DNA of 11,576 nt from Sulfurospirillum sp. (GTDB lineage Bacteria; Campylobacterota; Campylobacteria; Campylobacterales; QNZT01), in contig QNZT01000036.1 of assembly GCA_003978455.1 (NCBI GenBank), positions 1-11,576 of the forward strand, in the 5' to 3' direction. A program made the translations under genes and the position numbers. A model generated the notes under the pieces. That model did no database searches. It was not told the DNA's origin and saw only the letters and a list, made by a program, of their open reading frames with translations. Shown here piece by piece: positions 1 to 7,541 of this stretch; the stretch's first letter is position 1, and the number at the start of each line of letters is the position of its first letter.

Positions 1-696
1 GATGGTATAAGCAACTGGAGACTTCCTACCTTTGAAGAGTTACAAACACTTCAGGATTTTGGTAAATATCCGAAAATAGATCCTGTTTTTAACACTAAAA
101 AATCAGGAAAGTACTGGACCAGTACCGAATACCCGTTTGATCCTTCAACCTTAGCGTATTATATTGACTTTTCGAGAGGTTTCTCTGCAAGTTACGGCGA
201 TCGATCAGTATATGAAAAATCCAATACTTACGCTGTACGATGTGTCAGAGGAGAACCGTTGCAAGAGCGTAAATTTACAAGAGATGCAACCAAAAATATT
301 GTCACCGATCACACTACACATCTTATGTGGGAAGATACATCGCACATAACTTCCAAATCAAGTGTGGCAGAAGCGATAAAATATTGTGAAGATATGACAC
401 TGGGAGGCTATAGTGACTGGCATTTGCCAAACATCAATGAAATCTATACTATTACAGATAAAACACATTATGATCCGGCAATCAACGCTGTTTTCAACAA
501 TCGAGTGACAATCGGCTCGGAAAATTCAAGCAGTCACTATAGAAAGGCAAACTACTGGACTTCTACCTATTATGGTCCAAATTCCGATAATGAAAATGTA
601 CACTATTATCGGACTCTCAATGCAAGAGACGGTGCAAGCCATCGATGTAAATATGGGATGGATATGCATGTCCGGTGCGTAAGAACTGCTCAGTAA
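1..696 (+). CDS. Tandem DUF1566 (Lcl C-terminal-like) protein, 3' part
   Basis: The reading frame is open from the first base of the window, so the gene starts outside; the visible part is 231 codons plus a TAA stop. It contains two copies of the same module. Copy 1 (about residues 1-81) shows NWRLPTFEELQTL, YWTSTEY and YAVRCVRG. Copy 2 (about residues 93-231) shows LMWEDTS, YSDWHLPNINEI, YWTSTYYG and HVRCVRTAQ. This WRLP / YWTS / VRCVR pattern is typical of the DUF1566 family, which resembles the C-terminal domain of Legionella collagen-like protein; many members are exported and the molecular role is unknown. No signal peptide can be judged because the N-terminus is missing. Hand counts of a few lines give about 40% G+C, against 50% or more in parts of the secretion operon, which may point to a separate origin. 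An internal TTG at 259 is not a real start, because the frame runs through it with a module upstream. The gene converges on the RhuM gene. Confidence 0.85.
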   Translation, partial: DGISNWRLPTFEELQTLQDFGKYPKIDPVFNTKKSGKYWTSTEYPFDPSTLAYYIDFSRGFSASYGDRSVYEKSNTYAVRCVRGEPLQERKFTRDATKNIVTDHTTHLMWEDTSHITSKSSVAEAIKYCEDMTLGGYSDWHLPNINEIYTITDKTHYDPAINAVFNNRVTIGSENSSSHYRKANYWTSTYYGPNSDNENVHYYRTLNARDGASHRCKYGMDMHVRCVRTAQ

Positions 697-712
697 AAAT
701 AGTTTTGCACTA

Positions 713-729
713 TAGCGCAGCTGCCGCTA
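713..729. terminator. Weak hairpin between convergent DUF1566 and RhuM genes
   Basis: TAGCG at 713-717 is the reverse complement of CGCTA at 725-729, with a 7-base loop. The repeat lies just after the DUF1566 stop (694-696) and overlaps the RhuM stop (727-729). The stem is only five pairs and no run of T follows on either strand, so terminator function is only a suggestion from its position between convergent genes. Confidence 0.2.
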
Positions 730-1149
730 CGCTACTGCCAGCATATGCGACACTTTCCTGCGGATACTCTCAAAGAGTCCGTAGTGGGTGTTGTTGTGTC
801 TCGCTGCGATGCTGTATCTGAGCATCTGTGTACTCCAGATGTGAAAGTGTGTCGCTTCACGGGGGTCTATTCTATACCCTACAGCGATGATCGCATCGAG
901 GTTGTAAAAGTTACCGCTGACAAAATTCCCCTCGTAGTTTTCGATCTCTATCGACTGGTTGACGATATCCTCATCGAGTTCACCGCTGGCGAAGAGTGCT
1001 TTCAAGAGGATATGCACCTGACGGACATCACATCCGAAGAGCTTACTCATCTGAAGCTGTGTCAGCCAGAAACTCTCACTGCTCATAATCACTTTGATTG
1101 CACTGTTGTTAAATGGACTTTGGTAAGACAGACTTTTGATCGCTTTCAT
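727..1149 (-). CDS. RhuM-family protein, probably C-terminally truncated
   Basis: This 140-residue protein matches the N-terminal DNA-binding-like region of RhuM (virulence protein) family members. Visible family features are WLTQLQMSKLFGCD (about residues 28-41), FASGELDED, and the hallmark FYNLDAIIAVGYRID followed by ATHFHIWSTQMLR. RhuM proteins are often around 300 residues or more, with the motif followed by a K-E-Y-L-x-K-G-like stretch; here the sequence after WSTQMLR turns into an unfamiliar tail of about 29 residues and stops. None of the alternative frames past this point restores a recognisable family sequence, so a simple frameshift does not explain it; loss of the 3' part and fusion to unrelated sequence is more likely. 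The ATG at 1147-1149 has an AGGAG Shine-Dalgarno five bases upstream. Function of the family is not well defined; it is common in accessory DNA, sometimes near restriction or toxin genes, none of which is seen here. Confidence 0.75.
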   Translation of the reverse strand: MKAIKSLSYQSPFNNSAIKVIMSSESFWLTQLQMSKLFGCDVRQVHILLKALFASGELDEDIVNQSIEIENYEGNFVSGNFYNLDAIIAVGYRIDPREATHFHIWSTQMLRYSIAARHNNTHYGLFESIRRKVSHMLAVA

Positions 1150-1174
1150 GCTAACTCCTGATGTTTGTTAGCAT
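1148..1174 (-). promoter_or_regulatory. 8-bp inverted repeat over the RhuM start and RBS
   Basis: ATGCTAAC at 1148-1155 and GTTAGCAT at 1167-1174 form a perfect 8-bp inverted repeat with an 11-base spacer. On the minus strand the spacer contains the AGGA of the Shine-Dalgarno and the right arm runs into the ATG start codon. The repeat begins one base after the -10 box, so it would cover the transcription start and the leader. It could be a protein operator (autoregulation) or an RNA hairpin exposing or hiding the ribosome site. The geometry is seen directly; the role is inferred. Confidence 0.5.
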
Positions 1175-1175
1175 C

Positions 1176-1181
1176 ATTATA
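1176..1181 (-). promoter_or_regulatory. -10 box for the RhuM gene
   Basis: A perfect TATAAT is read on the minus strand, placing the transcription start at about 1168-1170, some 20 bases before the start codon. No convincing -35 box lies 16-18 bases further upstream (the sequence there is TTCTCC-like), which is usual for sigma-70 promoters in Campylobacterota. Confidence 0.5.
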
Positions 1182-1200
1182 GAATATTTTGGAGAGGAGG

Positions 1201-1233
1201 AGAAAAAATATTTCAAAATGAAATATTTTTTCT
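1201..1233 (-). terminator. AT-rich hairpin after gspF, likely end of the T2SS operon
   Basis: A 14-bp perfect inverted repeat (AGAAAAAATATTTC, loop of five, then its complement) begins one base after the gspF stop codon. Only two of the pairs are G-C, and the six T residues form part of the stem rather than a tail, so it is a poor textbook intrinsic terminator. Its position between gspF and the RhuM promoter still makes it the best candidate for ending the operon transcript. Confidence 0.45.
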
Positions 1234-1234
1234 G

Positions 1235-2455
1235 TTACATATTTCCCAGATTCATCGAGAAGATTGGCAGCAGCATCGCGATCACGATCACACCGATCGT
1301 CACACCGACAAAAAGAATCAGTATCGGCTCCAGAAGTGCCAGGAAGAGGTCTATCTTGGAGCGGTTCTCTTCAAAGTAGAGATCGGCAAGGTTCTCCATC
1401 ACCAGTGCCACTTCACTCGTCTCTTCACCCAGTGCGATCGCCTGGATAAACGATTTATCCACGTGTTCGCCGTATTTGGCGAGCGAAGAGGAGAATTTTT
1501 TCCCCTCGACCACATCTTTTGTCGCCTTGACAAACTCGTCACGGATCACATCGTTGTCCAGTATGTTGGACGCGAGTTTGACAGCGTGGACAAATGTCAC
1601 GCCCGATCGTGTCAGCACGGAGGTGATATAGGAGAAGCGCGCCAGTTCAAATGTCTGGATGATCTTTCCAAAAAGCGGCATGGAGAGGAGAATACGGTGG
1701 TAATTGTAGCGGAACTTTTCGCTGGTGTGCAGCAAAAACTGAAACAGTGCCGCCGCAATCACGATCGTCACGGCGATATAGAGCCAGTACGCGCCCAGAA
1801 AATCCCCCGCTGCGATCACCGCTTTGGTGATACCCGGTAACTCCTGTTTGAGCTGTTTGAACATCCCCGTGATCTTAGGTACGACAGTTGTCAGCATGAA
1901 CACCACCATCATCACAGAGATCACGACGATAAACATCGGATAGACAAGTGCCTGTTTCACTTTCCCTGCAACTTTGTCCTGCTCCTCGACAAAACGCGCC
2001 ATCTCAAAAAGTACTTCCGCCAGAGAACCACTCTCTTCCGCCACTTTGATCGACTGCTTGTAAAATGCCGGCAAGTCGATGATCTCCTGCGCTTCAAGCG
2101 AAGCATAGTAGCTTTTACCCTCATCCATACTCGTTTCGAGCGAAGTGAGAAAATCAACCATCAGCGGATCGTTTTCATACTGTGACTTTGCCAGACGGAT
2201 CACATTGACAATGGGAATACCGCTGCGCAGATAGATGGCGAGATTGCGTGAAAGGTTGGCGAGATGTTTGGCAGGCAGCGGTTTTTTACGCTTGAACTGA
2301 ATCTTGTCCCAGAGTGAAACACCGGACTCTTCGATACTCTGGTAGATAATCCCTCTGGCTTTGAGTTTGCGTTTCGCTTCTGCCAGATCGTTCGCCTCGA
2401 TACGCGCTTTTACCTTTTTGCCGTGCTTGTCAAACCCTTTGTATAGAAAAATCAT
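1235..2455 (-). CDS. gspF: T2SS inner-membrane platform protein GspF
   Basis: A 406-residue protein of the GspF/PilC family, the polytopic inner-membrane core of the assembly platform that works with the GspE ATPase to add pseudopilin subunits. Length is normal for the family. It has two T2SSF domains (about residues 65-190 and 268-395), each with the SG-containing loop (RSGIPI near 77-82; RSGVTF near 283-288) and the conserved GE motif (VAEESGS near 138-144; LGEETSE near 342-348). Three membrane segments are visible: about 172-193, 223-242 and 369-398, the last containing LLEPILILFVG and ending in LLPIF. The start ATG follows the gspE stop by one base; the nearest purine-rich site (AGGA) is about 13 bases upstream, so translation is probably coupled to gspE. 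It is the last gene of the operon. Confidence 0.95.
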   Translation of the reverse strand: MIFLYKGFDKHGKKVKARIEANDLAEAKRKLKARGIIYQSIEESGVSLWDKIQFKRKKPLPAKHLANLSRNLAIYLRSGIPIVNVIRLAKSQYENDPLMVDFLTSLETSMDEGKSYYASLEAQEIIDLPAFYKQSIKVAEESGSLAEVLFEMARFVEEQDKVAGKVKQALVYPMFIVVISVMMVVFMLTTVVPKITGMFKQLKQELPGITKAVIAAGDFLGAYWLYIAVTIVIAAALFQFLLHTSEKFRYNYHRILLSMPLFGKIIQTFELARFSYITSVLTRSGVTFVHAVKLASNILDNDVIRDEFVKATKDVVEGKKFSSSLAKYGEHVDKSFIQAIALGEETSEVALVMENLADLYFEENRSKIDLFLALLEPILILFVGVTIGVIVIAMLLPIFSMNLGNM

Positions 2456-2456
2456 A

Positions 2457-3980
2457 TCAGTCTTTGAGTCCTACACGAATCACTTCTTTGAGCGATGTTT
2501 CACCGGCAAGCAGCAGTTCCAGCAACTGCTCTCCGATCAGTTTCATCCCTTTGTTGCGCATCGCTTCACGTATCTCAAAATCGGTCATCTTGTTTTTGAG
2601 CATCATCTTTACCTCGTCGTCCATGATCAACAGTTCGCCGACCGCACGCCGTCCGGCAAAACCGGTAAAGTTGCATTTGGGACACCCTACCGCTTCATAG
2701 ACACCGGAGTCATCGCTGATATGAAACTCCTCCTTGATATCGGCAGGAAGTGCAGCAGGTTTTTTACACTCCGGGCAGAGTTTACGTACCAGCCGCTGTG
2801 CCAGAACACCCAGCAAAGAGGAGCTGATCAGAAAGTCATCCACACCCATATCGACCAGTCGGGTGATCGCCGCGGCAGTGTTGTTGGTATGGAGCGTGGA
2901 GAGCATCAGGTGCCCTGTCAGTGCCGCCTGGATCGCGATCTCCGCCGTCTCCTTGTCCCTGATCTCACCCACCATGACGATATCGGGATCCTGACGCAGG
3001 ATAGAACGCAGTCCTGAGGAGAATGTCAGCCCGGTTTTGACATTGACCTGGATCTGGTTGATATTGTCCGCCTTGTACTCGACCGGATCTTCTACGGTGA
3101 TGATATTTTTGTCCGGTGTCGCTACTTTCTGCAAAAAAGTGTGCAGCGTCGTCGATTTACCGCTTCCCGTTGGACCGGTGACGAGGATCATCCCGTGTGA
3201 GTGCTCCAGCAACTTTTCAAACTCATTTTGGAGGTTTTTGGTAAAACCGAGTCTCTCCAGTGTCGGTATCTCACTCGACTCCATCAATATACGCATCACC
3301 ACACGCTCACCGTAGTAAGTAGGCAGTACCGAAACCCTGATATCCAGATCTTTGCCGGCGATCTTCACCTGCGTACGCCCATCCTGGGGGATACGTTTTT
3401 CAGAGATATCCAGATTGGAGATCACTTTGATACGGCTGATCACGAGGGCGATAATATTTTTATCCAGATCGACGTGTTTGACCAGTACACCGTCTATCCT
3501 GAAGCGCACCATCCCACGCTTTTCATGAGACTCGATATGGATATCGGACGCCCCCTTTTTGACTGCCTGATAAAAGAGTGAATTGACAAACTTGATAATC
3601 GGAGCGGACTCTTCGCTGGTGAGAATGTCGCTGCTGTTTTTGAGAAACTCTGTCAGCGAGATATCCTCTTCCAAAAGCTCAGTTTCACTCTCTTCATTAA
3701 TCGTAGAGGAGAGTTCACGGTCGGTCTTGATCTCTAAAAAGCGGTGGTAGAGCCTGTCGTAGGAGTCCTGATCGACAAATGCCAGCGGCAGGTTCAGATC
3801 GAGTTTGGAGAGCAGGTTGAACCCGTCGCTGAGATGATCGTGGTGCAGTACGATATAGGGTTTGCCTTCGATTTTCGTGATCAGCAGTGAGTTTTTGACA
3901 CAGAGATCGGGATCGATCCCCTCTATCTGCTCCGGATAGAGATCGAGGTTGCTGAACTCGTCGATATTGTTAAGCTTCAT
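2457..3980 (-). CDS. gspE: T2SS ATPase GspE
   Basis: A 507-residue secretion ATPase of the GspE/PilB family that powers pseudopilus assembly from the cytoplasmic face of the inner membrane. The order of motifs is complete: a divergent N-terminal domain (about 1-120), the N2-type domain with ASDIHIE (144-150), RFRIDGVL (159-166) and RIPQDGR (196-202), Walker A GPTGSGKST (269-277), Asp box ITVEDPVEY (294-302), Walker B IVMVGEIRD (334-342), His box TGHLMLSTLHTNN (355-367), and a tetracysteine zinc site formed by CPEC (402-405) and CPKC (433-436). The zinc site is typical of GspE and PilB and is absent from PilT-type retraction motors. The start ATG has an AGGAA site six bases upstream that overlaps the end of gspD. 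All catalytic motifs look intact, so an active enzyme is expected. Confidence 0.96.
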   Translation of the reverse strand: MKLNNIDEFSNLDLYPEQIEGIDPDLCVKNSLLITKIEGKPYIVLHHDHLSDGFNLLSKLDLNLPLAFVDQDSYDRLYHRFLEIKTDRELSSTINEESETELLEEDISLTEFLKNSSDILTSEESAPIIKFVNSLFYQAVKKGASDIHIESHEKRGMVRFRIDGVLVKHVDLDKNIIALVISRIKVISNLDISEKRIPQDGRTQVKIAGKDLDIRVSVLPTYYGERVVMRILMESSEIPTLERLGFTKNLQNEFEKLLEHSHGMILVTGPTGSGKSTTLHTFLQKVATPDKNIITVEDPVEYKADNINQIQVNVKTGLTFSSGLRSILRQDPDIVMVGEIRDKETAEIAIQAALTGHLMLSTLHTNNTAAAITRLVDMGVDDFLISSSLLGVLAQRLVRKLCPECKKPAALPADIKEEFHISDDSGVYEAVGCPKCNFTGFAGRRAVGELLIMDDEVKMMLKNKMTDFEIREAMRNKGMKLIGEQLLELLLAGETSLKEVIRVGLKD

Positions 3981-3989
3981 GAAGCATTC

Positions 3990-6200
3990 CTAATAGATTT
4001 CATCCAGAGAGACAGGTTCTCTGGAGATGACGTTGCCTTCTGCATCTTTTGTGACACGATACGCTCTTTGGTGCTCATCAATGATAATCTCCTCAGTCGG
4101 TTCATCGCTATACACCTGTGTCACTTGTGTCACTGTCTCATTTTGCGGCTCTTCTACCACTTCATGAACCACAGTACACGTACTACTCTCGTCTGCTTCC
4201 AACTCCGGTGCGATGAGTGCAGGATTGATCTCTATCGGCTTGCCGCTTTTGAGCCTGTCGTCGATCTGGTTCGCAAGGTTTTTCTCGACCATATCCAGTT
4301 TGCCCAATGCCTCTTTGAGACGCCCCAGATCGGCGCTGCGTTTGACGATGTAGGGCGTGATCATGATCACCAGTGAGATCTTGTCTTTATCCTCTTTGGT
4401 ATGTTTAAAGAGATTTCCCAGCACCGGAATATCGCCCAGCAGAGGGATCTTGGTCACGGTTTTGTTCGTCTTGTCCTTGATCAGACCGCCAATGATAACA
4501 GTCTCACCGTTTTTGACGATGGACGTGGTCGAGACCTCTCTTTTGGTTGTGGTAGGCAGCCCGACCTGACCGCCGATCACATCTTCGAGAACCGTTTTGA
4601 TGTCGAGCGCGACTTTGTCGTCTTCGGAGATACGCGGCTTGACTTTGAGCGTCAGACCGATATCTTCACGTGAATAGTTCTGCCGTGTCAGGGAGGTGGC
4701 ATCCGAGCCGGTGGTCGCCTGCGTCAGAATCGACTCCGTGCGTCCGACATAGAGTGACGACTCTTTGTTGTTGATACAGAGCACCGCAGGTTCTGAGAGG
4801 ATATTTGCCACTCCGTTTTTATCAAAGAGCGAAATCGTCGTACCCAACGCCAGTGCCCTGGTCACTTTGGGGATATCGAAGTTGCTACCCAGCAGACTTG
4901 CGACACGTCCGATAGCATCCGAACCGTCCACACTGCCGATCAGACCGCTGAAGCCGTAGAGTCCGGAACTGTTGGCAATCCCGCCGAGCAGACTGTATTT
5001 GACACCCAGCTGTTCCGCTTTGTTTTTGCTGATCTCTACGATTCTCGCCTGTACATAGACTTGCTGCCTCTCGACATCCAACTCTTCGATCACACTTTTG
5101 ATCTCTTTGATCTCCCGGTCGGTGGCATAGACTACGACGGCGTTGAGTTCAGTATCGACAGTGACGGTCGGTTTGTCTTTGCCGCTGATACTCGGTACCG
5201 GTTCATTGTGGGTCACCATCGTCGGCTGCGGTGCTCTTTTGATATTTTTGTTGCCTCCTGCCGGCTTGGGCTGTGTCTGGGCAAATGTCGTCTTAGTAGG
5301 TTCATCTTTGCGTGAACGTGCAAAACTTTTGTCGGAGAGCAGCTTTTCAAGTGTCTTGACGATCTCAGCGGCATCGGCATTTTTCACATAGATGATCTCC
5401 ATATGCTTGTCGACCGTTTCGTTGGATTTGTCCATTTTACGGATTTTGGGGATCAGCTTGAGGACATTGCGTCTGGCACCCACCAGTACGATCGCATTGC
5501 TGGCATCGTCGGCGAACACACTCACTTTCTGTGTCTGAATCTTGTTGTCAAACATCGCTCTTGCAAGCTTTTGTACTTTGGGAAGCACCGTTTTGGCATC
5601 GGCATTGTGCAGCATGACAAACTGTGCATTCGGTTTGACCGTACCGTTGTCAAGCTTGTGAATCAACGTTTTGATCGTTTTGATATTGTCCGGATAGTCT
5701 GTGATAACGACAGAGTTGCTCTCGTAGGAGAGGGTGATTTTGCCATATTTGCTCAGCAGAAAGTTGACTTGACGTAAAATAGTTCTGACATTGAGATTTT
5801 GTACCGGTATCACAACAGTCTGCACTTCGGGAATCTCCGCCTGACCATACTGCGGCGGTGCGGATTTCGGAGCGTCCGCACTTCGGATCACCTGTAAAAA
5901 TCCGTTTCCGGTATCGTTGATCGTATACCCTTTGGTAGCGAGTACTTTGATCAGAAGATCGTAGATATTCTTTTTGGGTACCGGTTTGACCGATACGAAG
6001 TCAACCGTCCCCTGGACATTTTGCCCTATCAGGATATTTTTACCGGTGATATGTGCGACCATATTGATAAAGTCAACTATCTTCAGATTTTTAAAATTGA
6101 TCTTCACTGTATCGGCACCGGTACTTTTTGTGGTATCTGCCGCCATCATTCCGCTCCAGCAAAGTCCGGCAAGTGCAATGCTTATGAATATTTTTCTCAT
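3990..6200 (-). CDS. gspD: T2SS outer-membrane secretin GspD
   Basis: The secretin forms the multimeric outer-membrane channel. The protein has a signal peptide ending near GMMA|AD, an N0 domain (about residues 32-107), N1 (127-186), N2 (192-259), N3 (266-390, interrupted by a Q/P/K-rich loop at about 290-345) and the secretin C-domain (about 385-620) with VNVxxRxVEI-like VYVQARIVEI, ILSEPAVLCINN and the signature IPLLGDIPVLGNLF (586-599). Residue numbers here count from an ATG at 6203. Two ATG codons are adjacent; the SD-like GGGGAG directly abuts the first, so the second (6200, chosen here; 736 residues) has better spacing. After the secretin domain there is a long acidic tail (about 650-737), rich in E, V and T with one cysteine (676), possibly where a pilotin or S-domain partner binds. 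No pilotin gene is seen nearby. It sits five bases after gspC in the operon. Confidence 0.95.
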   Translation of the reverse strand: MRKIFISIALAGLCWSGMMAADTTKSTGADTVKINFKNLKIVDFINMVAHITGKNILIGQNVQGTVDFVSVKPVPKKNIYDLLIKVLATKGYTINDTGNGFLQVIRSADAPKSAPPQYGQAEIPEVQTVVIPVQNLNVRTILRQVNFLLSKYGKITLSYESNSVVITDYPDNIKTIKTLIHKLDNGTVKPNAQFVMLHNADAKTVLPKVQKLARAMFDNKIQTQKVSVFADDASNAIVLVGARRNVLKLIPKIRKMDKSNETVDKHMEIIYVKNADAAEIVKTLEKLLSDKSFARSRKDEPTKTTFAQTQPKPAGGNKNIKRAPQPTMVTHNEPVPSISGKDKPTVTVDTELNAVVVYATDREIKEIKSVIEELDVERQQVYVQARIVEISKNKAEQLGVKYSLLGGIANSSGLYGFSGLIGSVDGSDAIGRVASLLGSNFDIPKVTRALALGTTISLFDKNGVANILSEPAVLCINNKESSLYVGRTESILTQATTGSDATSLTRQNYSREDIGLTLKVKPRISEDDKVALDIKTVLEDVIGGQVGLPTTTKREVSTTSIVKNGETVIIGGLIKDKTNKTVTKIPLLGDIPVLGNLFKHTKEDKDKISLVIMITPYIVKRSADLGRLKEALGKLDMVEKNLANQIDDRLKSGKPIEINPALIAPELEADESSTCTVVHEVVEEPQNETVTQVTQVYSDEPTEEIIIDEHQRAYRVTKDAEGNVISREPVSLDEIY

Positions 6201-6208
6201 CATCTCCC

Positions 6209-7042
6209 CTAGTTAATGTTAAATTCCAGCTCTACTTCGTTACCGCCGCGCAGCACCGTCAGAGACAATCCGTCAAGATTTTTGATATCGTTATAATACT
6301 TCATGACATCCGAAAGCGACCGGATTTCACTTCCGTCGATCGCTTTGATGATATCGCCGCTTCTGAGCCCGGACTGATCGAAAAAAGAGCCCTTTTTGAC
6401 ATAGTTTACCCGAAATCCATCTATCTGTCCGTTTCTTCTGATCTCCTGAATACGGATATTGCGCCAGATCTTGTTGGGGTTTTTGATATAGGAGTCGATC
6501 TCGTCACGTGTCACGACCACCGGTTCAAAAGGCTCTCTGGCGTTATCATTCGCTGCACTGTTGCCTCCGGAGACGATACCCGGTGCATGGCTTGCGGCAC
6601 CTTGTTTACCATCCTCTTCCTCGATCACTACATCGTAATTTTTGCCGTTTTTATCGAAAATCGCACGCCCGTCGTAAATCTCTTTCAGGATATACCCGAC
6701 ATACCGATCCCCTTTGTAAAGAAAAGTGGTACCCAGATGATCCTCTATCACGATAAAACTCTGGTCACCATCGAGATAGGTACCCTTTAGTTTGATATCT
6801 TTGATACGGTTGGTCGCTTCGATCTGCTGCACGACAGGTCTCTCTTTTGTCTTCGTTGAAACGACTTTATACCCCAGATCCATACTATAGTGGTAAGAGA
6901 GAGACTCTCTCTTTGGCACTGTCACATCATCTTTTTTCAAAAAGAGAAACGATACGGTCGCATATGCTGTTTTTACCACGGCAAACGGCAGTAAAACATA
7001 TATAATAAAAACCCTGAGTAATTTAGCGGATGATTGATTCAT
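6209..7042 (-). CDS. gspC: T2SS inner-membrane protein GspC with PDZ domain
   Basis: A bitopic inner-membrane protein linking the platform to the secretin. It has one N-terminal membrane segment (about residues 6-35), an HR (homology region) domain at about 75-141 (KLKGTYLDGDQ through GRAIFDKNGKNYDVVI), a Gly/Ala/Asn-rich linker, and a C-terminal PDZ domain (about 200-277) with GSFFDQSGLRSGDIIKAIDG and a short stretch ending in ELEFNIN. The HR domain normally binds GspD N0, and PDZ often affects substrate choice. The frame could start at a GTG (7057) or an ATG (7048), but the ATG at 7042 is preferred because a GAGGGG site lies seven bases upstream; this gives 277 residues. The start overlaps the end of the upstream gene by 20 bases. 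The PDZ domain argues for a secretion-type machine rather than a plain type IV pilus. Confidence 0.85.
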   Translation of the reverse strand: MNQSSAKLLRVFIIYVLLPFAVVKTAYATVSFLFLKKDDVTVPKRESLSYHYSMDLGYKVVSTKTKERPVVQQIEATNRIKDIKLKGTYLDGDQSFIVIEDHLGTTFLYKGDRYVGYILKEIYDGRAIFDKNGKNYDVVIEEEDGKQGAASHAPGIVSGGNSAANDNAREPFEPVVVTRDEIDSYIKNPNKIWRNIRIQEIRRNGQIDGFRVNYVKKGSFFDQSGLRSGDIIKAIDGSEIRSLSDVMKYYNDIKNLDGLSLTVLRGGNEVELEFNIN

Positions 7043-7541
7043 GAACATACCCCTCACCCGTTTTTTTGAACAACTCTCTAAACATAGAAGAGGATTGAAA
7101 CATTTTTGTCGGTTGACAAATCAACTTCAACTTCCCCTCCTTTAGATAAAACGCTCCCTCTACTGTGCCGAAGTTTCCGTGTGCCGATATCTTCGCTTCC
7201 ATCGGTGCGATCACAGAGTGCGTCACTGTCACCTGATCGGCATTGAAATCGAACATCTTGCGCACATCTTTTCCCGCACGCACATTTTGTGCGCTGATAC
7301 GGTTGAAAAAGAGCCACGGCAAAACCTCGACCTGCTCTGCTTCTGCCGACTCGATACCGTCATAGAAGAGTTTCATCCCCTCTATCTTCAGATCGAACCA
7401 GCGGTCTTTGACCGATTTTTGTGTCAATACAACCTGCTGAGGCACCAAAAATGATTTCAGTGTATAGTAGAGCTCAGTTTTGGGCATCAGAAGTACGATT
7501 GCCAGATAAAAAGAGCCCAGTAGCAATAAAAACTTTTTCAT
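7023..7541 (-). CDS. GspN-like T2SS accessory protein
   Basis: A 172-residue protein with an N-terminal hydrophobic segment (about residues 3-19) and a mainly beta-type remainder (for example FDLKIEGMKLFYDGI at about 49-63, VEVLPWLFFNRISAQNV at about 72-88, and FYLKEGKLKL at about 132-141). The position between GspM and GspC and the pattern of short amphipathic strands after a single membrane segment suggest a GspN-type protein. It is shorter than typical GspN (about 250 residues), and no catalytic motif is seen. The assignment rests on context and general sequence character rather than a diagnostic motif. The ATG has a GGAG site eight bases upstream and overlaps the previous stop as ATGA. 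Confidence 0.55.
   Translation of the reverse strand: MKKFLLLLGSFYLAIVLLMPKTELYYTLKSFLVPQQVVLTQKSVKDRWFDLKIEGMKLFYDGIESAEAEQVEVLPWLFFNRISAQNVRAGKDVRKMFDFNADQVTVTHSVIAPMEAKISAHGNFGTVEGAFYLKEGKLKLICQPTKMFQSSSMFRELFKKTGEGYVHESIIR

Noticed and set aside
745..1161. Open plus-strand frame of 138 codons opposite the RhuM gene
   Set aside because: It mirrors the RhuM gene almost end to end, has no family motif, and the minus strand has a promoter, a Shine-Dalgarno and the RhuM motifs.
1260..1320. Repeated GATCAC/CGATC words near the 3' end of gspF, as a possible repeat array
   Set aside because: They encode the hydrophobic I-V-I-A stretch of the last GspF membrane segment and show no regular unit or spacing.
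2361..3017. Plus-strand open frame of 218 codons opposite gspE/gspF
   Set aside because: It lies opposite the conserved GspE Walker B, His box and zinc motifs, so the minus strand is clearly the coding one.
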